In this document: one piece after another, positions 50,437 through 58,977 of the stretch
Position numbering within the stretch: the stretch's first letter is position 1
Layout: every line of letters starts with the position of its first letter
DNA from: Micromonospora sp. NBRC 110009
Lineage (GTDB): Bacteria; Actinomycetota; Actinomycetes; Mycobacteriales; Micromonosporaceae
Assembly: GCF_030518795.1 (NCBI RefSeq)
Contig: NZ_CP130427.1
Coordinates: 2,728,001 to 2,792,000, forward strand
Direction of reading: 5' to 3'
Length of the DNA stretch: 64,000 nt
The notes under the pieces: generated by a model
Database searches by the model: none
Told to the model about the DNA's origin: nothing
Seen by the model: only the letters and a program-made list of their open reading frames with translations
Program-made: the position numbers and the translations under genes

Positions 50437-50910
50437 GTGGGCGCGGTCTATGAAGAGCTTCCCTTCAGCGAGTTCCTCCACCGGCCGGCGGCCGCTGCCG
50501 ACCGGCTCGACAAGGTGCGGGCCCTGCGCTTGCGCCGCCGGGACGCCGGGGACCTCGCGCTGACCCGTGCTGACCAGTTGGAACGCGACGCGATCGTCGT
50601 CGACTTCACCGCCCGGCTCCTCGCCGGTCTGGTGCGCACCGAGCCGGCCGAGGTGGTTCGCCGGGTGCTGAACGAAGCTCTGCCGTGGGTGGCCTTCCTG
50701 CCCGACGAGGACGTCGACCAGTTGCTCGCCGAACTGACCACGGTTGCGCAGGGCGCGGCATCGCTGGAGAACCTGTCGCCGGTCGCGGTCCTGTTGACGC
50801 AGTGGCGGCACACCGCCGAGATCCATGCCGACCCGACGCTGCTGGAGATCGTGACCCGGGAGCCCAGCGGCGACCTGGGTCCGGTGCCGGCACCGGGCGC
50901 GGAGCGATGA
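50437..50910 (+). CDS. Putative type II antitoxin
   Basis: The 157-residue protein begins with YEELPFSEFLHRPAAAADRL, a motif of Phd-like antitoxins, then a helical region with EALPWVAFLPDEDVDQLLAEL and LSPVAVLLTQWRHTAEIHADP. It overlaps the toxin gene by 4 bp (ATGA). The antitoxin should bind and silence the toxin and repress the operon. The GTG at 50437 lies 13 nt after TAGTGT; an upstream GTG at 50428 is an alternative. Confidence 0.78.
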   Translation: MGAVYEELPFSEFLHRPAAAADRLDKVRALRLRRRDAGDLALTRADQLERDAIVVDFTARLLAGLVRTEPAEVVRRVLNEALPWVAFLPDEDVDQLLAELTTVAQGAASLENLSPVAVLLTQWRHTAEIHADPTLLEIVTREPSGDLGPVPAPGAER

Positions 50911-51260
50911 GCCCGAAGCGAGGCGACCGGGCAGCCCCGCCCGCCATCGGTGGCGAGTACGAACTGCGCTACGCCGACTCGGCGGCCGCCGAAGGCTGGG
51001 AGCAGTTCGCCCGGCAGGCGGCCACGAATCTGCGGCGGGCCTACGACGTGCTGCGTGCCGACCCGAGGTCGAAGGCCAGCCCGGAACGCCATCACCGGCT
51101 CAAGGGCTCGCTGGCCACCGCCGAGTGGAAGGGCCAGACCCTGGAACGCTGGCAGTACGAGGTCACCGGCGGCGGTCGCATCTGGTACCTGATCGACGAC
51201 GACCGCCGCACACTGTGGCTGACGTACGCCGGCACCGCCCATCCTCGGGAGACCGACTGA
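50907..51260 (+). CDS. RelE/ParE-like toxin
   Basis: The 117-residue protein resembles RelE-fold toxins: a helical N-terminus (GWEQFARQAATNLRRAYDVL), then the beta-sheet with HHRLKGSLATAEWKGQ, ERWQYEVTGGGRIWYLIDDD and LWLTYAGTAHP. RelE proteins cleave mRNA in the ribosome. The basic and His residues near the C-terminus fit, although the exact catalytic set cannot be confirmed by eye. It is translationally coupled to the antitoxin. Confidence 0.82.
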   Translation: MSPKRGDRAAPPAIGGEYELRYADSAAAEGWEQFARQAATNLRRAYDVLRADPRSKASPERHHRLKGSLATAEWKGQTLERWQYEVTGGGRIWYLIDDDRRTLWLTYAGTAHPRETD

Positions 51261-51542
51261 TGGTGTCGTCGTCGGTGGACCGCCTCGGCGCGGCCGGCTT
51301 GCCTGTCCTTTAGGCGTCGTACGCCGCGCCGGGCCTGCCTTCGCGTACGGCGGCCTGGCGGCCGGTGATCAGCTCGATGGCGCTACCCGCCTGGCGGGTC
51401 GGTCACGACGAGGAGGACGGGCCGGCCGCCTGGAGCGGGAGTGGCGCCGCCTGCTGGTGATCGGCGACGCGGTCTGCGGGGTCACCGCCGAGGAGTACGA
51501 CAGGTGGGTCGTCTGCACCCGACCAGCGCCCGAGTAGCGAGC
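51261..51542. other. Gap without a supported gene
   Basis: A plus-strand frame ending in TAG at about 51539 (RLEREWRRLLVIGDAVCGVT, EEYDRWVVCTRPAPE) looks protein-like but has no credible start; it may be the end of a decayed gene. No terminator of note follows the toxin gene. Confidence 0.35.
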
Positions 51543-52784
51543 TCAGGGCGTCCGGACGGTGTGACGGAGGGCGTACCAGCAGGCGCCGAGGGCGAGGACG
51601 CCGAAGCCGGCCAGCACGCTGGCCACCGGCAGGTTGACCGCCAGCACCAGGCAGCCGACCAGCCCGAGCGCGGCGAGCAGCTGCACCGGGATCTTCCGGT
51701 CCCGGTCGCGGCCCAGGGTGAGCGCCGAGGCGTTGGTGATCGCGTAGTAGACCAGCACCGTGCAGCTGGAGAAGCCGATCGCGCCCCGGACGCCGCCGAC
51801 GGCCACCACCACGATGACCACGGCGGCCACGGCCAGTTCGGCGCGGTGCGGCACCCGGGTGCGAGGGTGCACGGCGGCCAGCGCGCCGGGCAGGTCCCGG
51901 CGGCGGGCCATCGCCAGCGTGGTCCGGCCGACCCCGGCGAGCAGGGAGAGCAGCACCCCGGTCACCGCAACGGTCGCCCCGGCCCGGACCAGCCAGGCCA
52001 GTCCGGGCAGCCCGGCGGAGCCGACCACCTCGGCCAGCGGCGCGGCGGAGCCGGCCAGCCGCTGCTCGCCCAGCACGCCGAGGGCGACCACGGCCAGCAC
52101 CAGGTAGATCGCCAGCACCACGCTGAGGGCCAGCGGCACCGCGCGCGGGATCGTCCGCTCGGGGTCGCGTACCTCCTCGCCGAGGGTGGCGATCCGGGCG
52201 TACCCGGCGAAGGCGAAGAAGAGCAGGCCGGCGGCGTTCAGCACGCCCCGGAGCCCGGTGCCGGCCACCCCGTCCAGCCGGTCGAGGGTGACGTGCGGCG
52301 CGCCGGTGACCGCGACCAGGGCGAGGACGGCGAGCACGACACCGACCAGGAGCCGGGTGGCGGTGGCGGTCTTGCCGATGCCGCGCAGGTTCACCGCGGT
52401 CACCGCCACCACCGCGAGGACCGCGACGAGCCGCTCCCGCCCCGGCCACAGGTACGCCCCGATGGTCAGCGCCATCGCCGCGCAGCTCGCCGTCTTGCCG
52501 ACCACGAACCCCCAGCCGGCGAGGAAACCGGCGAACGGGTGCAGGCGCTCCCGGCCGTAGACGTAGGTGCCGCCGGACTCCGGGTAGCGGGCCGCCAGCC
52601 GGGCCGAGCTGGTGGCGTTGCAGAAGGCGATGAAGCCGGCCAGGGCCAGCGCGATCAGCAGGCCGGCGCCGCCGGCCGCCGCCGCGGCGGGGGCGAAGAC
52701 CACGAAGACGCCCGCGCCGAGCATCGACCCCAGACCGATGACCACCGCATCGGGTACGCCCAGCCGCCGCGTCAGATGGTCCAC
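51543..52784 (-). CDS. APC family amino acid permease
   Basis: The 413-residue protein has about 12 membrane helices with the APC entry signature VIGLGSMLGAGVFVVFAPAA, NATSSARLAARYPESGGTYVY and the FAFAGYARIATLGEEVRDPERTI segment that contains the conserved GEE and DP. It should import amino acids or amines by proton symport. It precedes a PAP2 phosphatase gene transcribed in the same direction. Confidence 0.93.
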   Translation of the reverse strand: MDHLTRRLGVPDAVVIGLGSMLGAGVFVVFAPAAAAAGGAGLLIALALAGFIAFCNATSSARLAARYPESGGTYVYGRERLHPFAGFLAGWGFVVGKTASCAAMALTIGAYLWPGRERLVAVLAVVAVTAVNLRGIGKTATATRLLVGVVLAVLALVAVTGAPHVTLDRLDGVAGTGLRGVLNAAGLLFFAFAGYARIATLGEEVRDPERTIPRAVPLALSVVLAIYLVLAVVALGVLGEQRLAGSAAPLAEVVGSAGLPGLAWLVRAGATVAVTGVLLSLLAGVGRTTLAMARRRDLPGALAAVHPRTRVPHRAELAVAAVVIVVVAVGGVRGAIGFSSCTVLVYYAITNASALTLGRDRDRKIPVQLLAALGLVGCLVLAVNLPVASVLAGFGVLALGACWYALRHTVRTP

Positions 52785-52793
52785 ACCTGGACC

Positions 52794-53561
52794 CTAGGGG
52801 TACGAGGTGAACGGGCGGTCCACGGTGCGCAACCGCCCCGGCAACGGCAGGTCGTCCCAGGGCACCCGGTGCAGCAACCGGTCCAGCAGCAGCCCGAGCA
52901 GCAGCCCGGCGACCGAGTCGGTCAGCCAGTGCCAGCCGAGGTAGGTGGTGGTGCAGAGCACGATCAGCGGCGGCAGCACCCGGACCACGGTGACCAGCCG
53001 GGGTGGCACGGTCCGGCCGAAGGTGGCCAGCAGCGGCGCCAGGAGCAGGGCGAGCACGCCGTACCAGACGATCGCGTTGGCCACGTGCCCGGACGGGAAC
53101 GACTGGGCGAAGCGCACCGGCAGCCCGTCCTGGAACAGCGGCAGCGTCTGGTCGGGCGGCAGGAACGGCTCCTTGGCGCTGGCGCTCGGGGCCGGCCGCG
53201 CGGTCCACACCTTCAGCGGCCCGATGGTCAGGTAGGTGAGCACGAACGCCACCACCGGGGGCAGGACCGGGCGGACCGAGCGGAGCCGGACCGCCACCAG
53301 CACGCCGAGCCCCGCCGCGAGGAGGGTCAGCGGGGTGCCCTGCCCCAGGAAGTTGAGGATCATCGCGGTCCACCGGGCGGCGGTCGGCCGGTGCGCGTCG
53401 GCCCAGTCGGCGACCGCCCGGTCGAGACCGAAGAGGTGGCCGGTGGCGAGCGTCACGGTCAAGCCGACCAGGGCGGCGAGCAGCAGCCCGTCGAACCACC
53501 AGCCGGCCGGCCGGACGGGCCGGAGCCGCAGCTGCTCGCGTACCCCTCTGGTCTCCCGCAC
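52794..53561 (-). CDS. PAP2-family lipid phosphatase
   Basis: The 255-residue membrane protein has the three PAP2 catalytic motifs: KVWTARPAPSASAKEP (KxxxxxxRP), SFPSGHVANA (PSGH) and TTYLGWHWLTDSVAG (SRxxxxxHxxxD-like; the Ser-Arg pair is replaced by Thr-Tyr-Leu). About six helices place the active site at the outer face. It likely dephosphorylates isoprenoid or glycerolipid phosphates. The GTG start at 53561 gives a basic N-terminus. Confidence 0.9.
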   Translation of the reverse strand: MRETRGVREQLRLRPVRPAGWWFDGLLLAALVGLTVTLATGHLFGLDRAVADWADAHRPTAARWTAMILNFLGQGTPLTLLAAGLGVLVAVRLRSVRPVLPPVVAFVLTYLTIGPLKVWTARPAPSASAKEPFLPPDQTLPLFQDGLPVRFAQSFPSGHVANAIVWYGVLALLLAPLLATFGRTVPPRLVTVVRVLPPLIVLCTTTYLGWHWLTDSVAGLLLGLLLDRLLHRVPWDDLPLPGRLRTVDRPFTSYP

Positions 53562-53671
53562 GCGACCACGCTACCGGCCGTCGGCGGCGCCGGACCGGCG
53601 CGGGCGTCGGCGGCTGTGTGCCGGTTCACGAAGGGAGGCGCTCGGCCAGGGGAGCGGTCACACTTGGGGCC

Positions 53672-54880
53672 GTGCGGATCACCTCGGCCCTCATCGACCC
53701 GGCGCTGCTCGACCTTCCCTGGTCGACCCCGCTGGAGGAGTGGCCTGCCCAGCACCTGGTCGCGCTGCCGCAGGGCATCTCGCGGCACATCGTGCGCTTC
53801 GTCCGCCTCGGCGACCACGTGTACGCGGTGAAGGAGACCGGCGAGCGGGTCGCCGAGCGGGAGTACGACCTGCTCCGGGCGCTGGAGCGGATCGACTTCC
53901 CGTCGGTCGAGGCGGTCGCGATCGTGGCCGACCGGCAGAGCGAGGACGGCGAGCCGCTGGACCCGGTGCTGATCACCCGGCACCTCCAGTTCTCGCTGCC
54001 CTACCGGGCGCTCTTTTCCCGGACGCTGCGCCCGGAGACGATGAACCGGCTGCTCGACGCGCTGGCGGTGCTGCTGGTCCGGATGCACCTCACCGGCTTC
54101 TTCTGGGGCGACTGCTCGCTGTCCAACACGCTGTTCCGCCGGGACGCGGGGGCGTTCGCCGCCTACCTGGTCGACGCCGAGACGGGGGCGCTGCGCAGCT
54201 CGCTCTCCAACGGCCAGCGCGGCGAGGACCTGGAGATCGCCCGGGTCAACATCTTCGGCGAGGCGCTGGACCTGCAGGCCGCCGGGCTGCTGCACGAGTC
54301 GATCGACCCGGAGGTGGTCTGCGAGGAGGTCGTGCAGCGGTACGAGCGGCTCTGGCACGAGATCACCTACGAGCAGCAGGTCGAGCGGGCGGCCCGGCAC
54401 GACATCGAGGGCCGGATCCGGCGCCTCAACGAACTCGGCTTCGACGTCGCCGAGGTGGCCCTGTCGACGGTCGACAACGGGCGGTACCTGGTCCGGCCCA
54501 AGGTGGTCGATGCCGGCTACCACACCCGCCGGCTGCTCCGGCTCACCGGCCTGGATGCCGAGGAGAACCAGGCCCGCAAACTCCTCAACGACCTGGACGC
54601 GTACCGGGTGGAGAGCGACCTGACCGACGAGCAGCAGGCCGCGCACCGCTGGCTGACCGAGGTGTTCGAGCCGGTGGTCCGGGCGGTGCCCGCGCACCTG
54701 CGGCGCAAGCTGGAGCCGCAGGAGCTTTTCGCGCAGATCATCGAGCACAAGTGGCTGCTCTCCGAGCGGGCCGGCCGGGACGTCGGGATGCGCCACGCGG
54801 TGCAGTCGTTCCTGTCGGACGTGCTGGTGCACCGCCCCGACGAGCAGGCCGTCCTCGGTGTCGAGGTGCCCACCGCCTGA
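53672..54880 (+). CDS. DUF4032 protein with kinase-like motif
   Basis: The 402-residue cytoplasmic protein contains VYAVKETGERVAEREYDLLR (a Lys-Glu pair like the ATP-binding lobe of kinases), GFFWGDCSLSNTLFRR (similar to the H-G-D-x-x-x-x-N catalytic loop) and YLVDAETGAL (in place of D-F-G), followed by a DUF4032 C-terminal domain. It therefore looks like an atypical small-molecule or lipopolysaccharide-kinase relative, though function is unproven. The GTG at 53672 follows CACACT by 13 nt. Confidence 0.86.
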   Translation: MRITSALIDPALLDLPWSTPLEEWPAQHLVALPQGISRHIVRFVRLGDHVYAVKETGERVAEREYDLLRALERIDFPSVEAVAIVADRQSEDGEPLDPVLITRHLQFSLPYRALFSRTLRPETMNRLLDALAVLLVRMHLTGFFWGDCSLSNTLFRRDAGAFAAYLVDAETGALRSSLSNGQRGEDLEIARVNIFGEALDLQAAGLLHESIDPEVVCEEVVQRYERLWHEITYEQQVERAARHDIEGRIRRLNELGFDVAEVALSTVDNGRYLVRPKVVDAGYHTRRLLRLTGLDAEENQARKLLNDLDAYRVESDLTDEQQAAHRWLTEVFEPVVRAVPAHLRRKLEPQELFAQIIEHKWLLSERAGRDVGMRHAVQSFLSDVLVHRPDEQAVLGVEVPTA

Positions 54881-54907
54881 GTCCCCGCCGCGTGGGTGGA
54901 CCAGCGG

Positions 54908-56017
54908 TCACTCCACCCAGGCGCCGGCGCGCATCACCCGGACCACGTTGAGGTCGTCGTCGAGCAGCACCAGGTCGGCGCGGAGGCCGGTCTGGAGCGC
55001 ACCCACCTGGCCGCCCAGGCCGATCGCGCGGGCCGGGGTGGTGGCGACCATCCGGCAGGCGTCGGGCAGGGCGACGCCGGCGTTGACGGCGTGCCGTAGG
55101 GCGGCGTCCATGGTCAGGGTGCTGCCGGCGATCGCGCCGTCGCGGCTGAGCCGGGCCACCCCGTCGGCCACGGTGACCGCCTGGCCGCCCAGCTCGTACT
55201 CGCCGTCGGGCATGCCGGCGGCGGCCATCGCGTCGGTGATCAGCGCGGCCCGGTCCGGGCCGGCGACCGAGGTGGCGAAGCCCAGCATGCCGTCGTGCAG
55301 GTGTACCCCGTCGGCGACCAGCTCGCAGATCACGTTGGGGGCGTCGAGCAGGGCCACCACCGGGCCGGGCTCCCGGTGGTGCACCGGGCGCATCCCGTTG
55401 AACAGGTGGGTGCCGACGCTCGCCCCGGCTGCCACGGCGGCCCGGGTCTGCTCCCAGGTGGCGTCGGTGTGCCCGACCGCCGCCACCACGCCGTGCGAGA
55501 CGAGCAGCTTGATCGCCTCCAGCGCGCCGTCCCGCTCCGGGGCCAGGGTGACCATCCGGACCGCCCCGCCGCCCCGCTCGATCAGCTCGGCCAGCTCCTC
55601 GGTGGACGGGTCGCGGAGGAACTCCGGGTTCTGCGCGCCGCAGCGGTCCGCCGACAGGTACGGCCCCTCGAAGTGGACCCCGGCCAGGACGCCGGACTCG
55701 ACCAGCGGCCGGAAGGCGGCGGTGGCGTCGCGCATCAGCGCGAAGGGGGAGCTGACCAGGCTGGCCAGCAGCGTGGTGGTGCCGTGTCCGAGGTGGAACG
55801 CGGCGGCCTGCCGGGCCGACTCCGCGTCGCCGGTGGTGAAGGTGTGCCCGCCCCCGCCGTGGGTGTGCATGTCCACGAAGCCCGGCACGATCCAGTGCCC
55901 GTCGCGCACCGACGGGTACTCCGCCACCGCGCTGATCCGATCCGCCCTGATCTCCACGCAGCCCTGCCGGATCACGCCGGTCGGGGTCACCACCTTGCCG
56001 GTCACGCGCCGGGTCAT
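54908..56017 (-). CDS. nagA: N-acetylglucosamine-6-phosphate deacetylase
   Basis: This amidohydrolase removes acetate from GlcNAc-6-phosphate. The 369-residue protein shows PGFVDMHTHGGGG, the metal-binding HFEGPYLS, VGHTDATWEQT, GTHLFNGMRPVHHREPG, LVADGVHLH and the catalytic Asp in ALITDAMAAAGMPDG. It is the last gene of the SIS-ROK-nagA unit; its ATG overlaps the ROK stop codon (ATGA). Confidence 0.95.
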   Translation of the reverse strand: MTRRVTGKVVTPTGVIRQGCVEIRADRISAVAEYPSVRDGHWIVPGFVDMHTHGGGGHTFTTGDAESARQAAAFHLGHGTTTLLASLVSSPFALMRDATAAFRPLVESGVLAGVHFEGPYLSADRCGAQNPEFLRDPSTEELAELIERGGGAVRMVTLAPERDGALEAIKLLVSHGVVAAVGHTDATWEQTRAAVAAGASVGTHLFNGMRPVHHREPGPVVALLDAPNVICELVADGVHLHDGMLGFATSVAGPDRAALITDAMAAAGMPDGEYELGGQAVTVADGVARLSRDGAIAGSTLTMDAALRHAVNAGVALPDACRMVATTPARAIGLGGQVGALQTGLRADLVLLDDDLNVVRVMRAGAWVE

Positions 56018-56946
56018 CGGCTCTCCTCATTCAGGGTGTCCAGGGCGAGCAGGGCGGCGCCGAGGCAGCCGGCCTCGTCGCCGAGGGCCGCCGCGACCAG
56101 GCGCGGCTCCCGGTGGAAGGTCAGTCGTTCGCGCAGTGCCGCGCGCAGCGGGTCGAGCAGCCGGGCGCCGGCCTGGGCGAGTCCGCCGCCGAGCACGATG
56201 GTCTCCACGTCGAAGAGCGCCTGGCCGGTGGCGAGGCCGTCGGCGAGCGCCTCGACCGCCTCGCGCCAGACCCGGCCGGCCAGTGGCTCGCCGGCCGCCG
56301 CCCGCTCCGCCACGTCGGCCGCCGTGGCCGGTTCGCCGGCCAGCTCGGCGTAGCGGCGGCCGATGGCGGCTGCCGAGGCCATCGCCTCCAGGCAGCCGGG
56401 GCGGCCGCAGCCGCAGCGCGGGCCGTCGGGGCGGACCAGGATGTGGCCGATCTCGCCGGCGGCGCCGTGCGCGCCGGCGGCGGCCGAGCCGTGGACCACG
56501 TGGGCGGCGGCGATGCCGGTGCCGATCGCGACGAAGAGCACGTGGTCGGCGTCCCGCCCGGCGCCGAGCCGGGCCTCCGCGAGGCCGCCCACCCGCACGT
56601 CGTGGCCGAGCGCCGTCGGCAGGCCGAGCCGCGCCCGCGCCAGGTCCCGAAGCGGTACGTCCCGAAAGCCCACGTTCGCCGACCAGACCGCCACTCCGCG
56701 GGCCTCGTCGACGACCCCGGGCACGGCGATCCCGCAGGCGACCGGGGTCAGCTCGGCGGCGCGGGCCTTGCCGGCGAGCCCCTCGGCGACGTCCAGGATG
56801 GTGCCGACCACCGCCTCCGGCCCGCGCGCCGCCTCGGTGGCGTGCCGTTCGGCGTGCACGGTGCGGCCGTCCGGGCGCACCAGGGCGCATTTCATCCCGG
56901 TGCCGCCCACGTCCAGCGCGACGACGACCTCGCCGCCTGGCGTCAC
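56014..56946 (-). CDS. ROK family sugar kinase
   Basis: The 310-residue protein has the ROK phosphate motif ALDVGGTGMKCALV, the catalytic-loop region and the zinc signature GEIGHILVRPDGPRCGCGRP followed by GCLEAMAS. Genomic context with NagA and a SIS isomerase makes N-acetylglucosamine or N-acetylgalactosamine the likely substrate. The GTG at 56946 overlaps the SIS gene stop (GTGA). Confidence 0.92.
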   Translation of the reverse strand: MTPGGEVVVALDVGGTGMKCALVRPDGRTVHAERHATEAARGPEAVVGTILDVAEGLAGKARAAELTPVACGIAVPGVVDEARGVAVWSANVGFRDVPLRDLARARLGLPTALGHDVRVGGLAEARLGAGRDADHVLFVAIGTGIAAAHVVHGSAAAGAHGAAGEIGHILVRPDGPRCGCGRPGCLEAMASAAAIGRRYAELAGEPATAADVAERAAAGEPLAGRVWREAVEALADGLATGQALFDVETIVLGGGLAQAGARLLDPLRAALRERLTFHREPRLVAAALGDEAGCLGAALLALDTLNEESR

Positions 56947-57872
56947 GCGAGCACCACGGAGCGGGTCAGGTGCCGGGGCGCGTCCGGGTCGAGGCCGCGG
57001 CTGGTGGCCAGCGCGACGGCGAACCGCTGGGCGAGGATCAGGTCGGCCATCGGGTCGACCGGGGTGCGCCCGGCCGCCCAGCTGGTCAGCACCGTGTGGC
57101 AGCCGTGCGTACGGCTGTGCACGAAGGTGGCGCCAGTGGCGGCGACGTCCTCGGGCAGCCCGTCGGGGATCCCGCCGAAGGCCCAGACGAGCCGGCCCGG
57201 GGCGCCGATCGAGATCGGACCGTGCCGGTAGTCCATCGCCGGGTACGCCTCGGCCCAGAAGGTGGCCGCCTCGCGGCATTTCAGCGCGGCCTCCTGGGCC
57301 AGCCCGACCGTCCAGCCGCGGCCGAGGAAGGTGACCTGCTCGATCCCGGCCGGGTCGACCGGTAGCGGGGCGCGGACGGCGACCTCGGCGTCGGCGGCCA
57401 GCCGGCCCAGGTCCTCGCCGAGGTGGGCGCGAAGCAGCGCCAGGGCGGTGGTGGCGAAGCGGGTCTGCACGACCGCGCGCTCGTCGGCGAAGGGCATGGT
57501 CACCGCGGTGTCGGCCAGCTCGACGGCCGGGGAGGCGGGGTCGCCGACCAGGACCGTGGTGGGGACCTGGCCGCGCAGCGCGCCGAGCAGTTCCAGCACC
57601 TCGGTGGTGGTTCCGGAGCGGGTGATGGCGATGAGCCGGTCGTAGCGGCGCCCGGTGGGGAACTCGCTGGCCTGGAAGGCGTCGGTCTCGCCGTGTCCGG
57701 CCCGCTCGCGCAGCCCGGCGTACGCCATGGCCATGAACCACGACGTGCCGCACCCGACGACGGCGACCCGCTCGCCCGGGCGCGGCAGGCGGTCGGCGAC
57801 GGCCGGGGCGAGCCGGGCCGCCTCCCGCCAGCAGTCGGGCTGGCTCGCGATCTCCGCGTGCACGTACGCCAT
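56943..57872 (-). CDS. SIS-domain sugar isomerase/deaminase (GlmS-isomerase/AgaS-like)
   Basis: The 309-residue protein is two SIS domains resembling the isomerase half of GlmS without the glutaminase: RVAVVGCGTSWFMAMAYAGL, ITRSGTTTEVLELLGAL in the first and FLGRGWTVGLAQEAALKCRE with AMDYRHGPISIG in the second. In this operon it may do the job of NagB (deamination and isomerisation of the amino-sugar phosphate). The ATG at 57872 has GAGGAG six bases upstream. Confidence 0.9.
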   Translation of the reverse strand: MAYVHAEIASQPDCWREAARLAPAVADRLPRPGERVAVVGCGTSWFMAMAYAGLRERAGHGETDAFQASEFPTGRRYDRLIAITRSGTTTEVLELLGALRGQVPTTVLVGDPASPAVELADTAVTMPFADERAVVQTRFATTALALLRAHLGEDLGRLAADAEVAVRAPLPVDPAGIEQVTFLGRGWTVGLAQEAALKCREAATFWAEAYPAMDYRHGPISIGAPGRLVWAFGGIPDGLPEDVAATGATFVHSRTHGCHTVLTSWAAGRTPVDPMADLILAQRFAVALATSRGLDPDAPRHLTRSVVLA

Positions 57873-58070
57873 GACAACTCCTCGCCAGGGGAGACCTTGC
57901 GCAATACGGCGCGATATGGCCGCCTTTCGCGCGTCATTCTGCGCGAACCCGGGTGGGCGTGGCAACCGCCTCCCAGATCGCGCAGGTCAGGGTTTTGCGC
58001 CCTGGTAGTTTCGCGCACTACTGTGCACGCAATCAATCACCCTTCGTGCAGAGTCAGTGGAGGCCCCGCG
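57873..58070. promoter_or_regulatory. Divergent regulatory region of the amino-sugar operon and deoR-type gene
   Basis: The 198-bp spacer contains a perfect 7-bp inverted repeat TTCGCGC-N8-GCGCGAA (57926-57947), a second TTTCGCGC paired loosely with GTGCACGCAA (about 58011-58032), and TTGCGC units near the SIS start. These are candidate operators for the DeoR-family protein encoded to the right. No DasR-type site was seen. Confidence 0.6.
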
Positions 58071-58856
58071 GTGGACCGCTACGCCCGATGGAACGCGCTG
58101 CTCGAGATGCTGACCGACAACGGACGGGTCAGCGTCGAGGAGGCGGCCGAGCGCCTGGACGTCTCCCAGGCGACCATCCGGCGTGACTTCGACCAGCTCG
58201 CGCAGCAGCAGATGATCACGCGCACCCGGGGTGGGGCGGTCGCCAACGGCGTCTCGTACGACCTGCCGCTGCGCTACAAGACCGCCAAGCACTCGGCCGA
58301 GAAGCAGCGGATCGGGGCGGCCGCCGCCGCGCTGGTCTCCCCGGGCACCGTGGTCGGCCTCAACGGCGGCACCACCAGCACCGAGGTGGCCCGGGCCCTG
58401 GCCGTCCGGCCGGACCTGAACACCAGCGCCGAGGGTGCCCAGCTCACCGTGGTCACCAACGCCCTGAACATCGCCAACGAGCTGCTGGTCCGCTCGCGGA
58501 TGAAGGTGGTGGTGGCCGGCGGGGTGGTCCGGCCCAAGTCGTTCGAGCTGGTCGGCCCCCTGGGCGGGGCGCTGCTGCGCGAGGTGACCCTGGATGTCGC
58601 CCTGCTCGGCGTGGACGCTATCGACCCGCAGCTCGGCGCCGCCGCCCACCACGAGGGTGAGGCGGCGATGAACAGCCTGATGGTGGCGCGGGCCAAGCGG
58701 GTCGTGGTGATCGCCGACTCGTCCAAGCTGGGCGGTCACGCCTTCGCCCGGATCTGCCCGGTGGACCGGGTGGAGACGCTGGTGACGGACTCCGGCGCGT
58801 CCCCCACCGTGGTGCAGGCGTTCCGGGACGCCGGCGTGCACGTCGTCTGCGCCTGA
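58071..58856 (+). CDS. DeoR family transcriptional regulator
   Basis: The 261-residue protein has the DeoR winged helix (RWNALLEMLTDNGRVSVEEA, LDVSQATIRRDFDQLAQQQM) and the C-terminal sugar-phosphate-binding domain (VVGLNGGTTSTEVARAL, GVDAIDPQLGAAAHHEGEAA, RVVVIADSSKLGG). It is divergent from the SIS-ROK-nagA operon and should repress it until a sugar phosphate binds. The GTG at 58071 has GGAGG seven bases upstream. Confidence 0.94.
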   Translation: MDRYARWNALLEMLTDNGRVSVEEAAERLDVSQATIRRDFDQLAQQQMITRTRGGAVANGVSYDLPLRYKTAKHSAEKQRIGAAAAALVSPGTVVGLNGGTTSTEVARALAVRPDLNTSAEGAQLTVVTNALNIANELLVRSRMKVVVAGGVVRPKSFELVGPLGGALLREVTLDVALLGVDAIDPQLGAAAHHEGEAAMNSLMVARAKRVVVIADSSKLGGHAFARICPVDRVETLVTDSGASPTVVQAFRDAGVHVVCA

Positions 58857-58905
58857 CGGCGTCGCTCTCCGCGCGTCGTACGCGAATCCGGAAGAATCCC
58901 GATGC

Positions 58906-58941
58906 ATACCCGGTATTGTCTCCGTCTGCATACCGCGTATG
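58906..58941. promoter_or_regulatory. Two palindromes upstream of the ABC transporter operon
   Basis: ATACC-C-GGTAT (58906-58916) and CATAC-CGC-GTATG (58929-58941) are perfect short palindromes with centres 24 bp apart, close to two helical turns. Each is followed by a similar TTGTC/GGTGTC element. They probably form a cooperative operator over the promoter. Confidence 0.55.
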
Positions 58942-58977
58942 GTGTCCGCTGACACCTACTCATCGGGGGAGGTCAGC

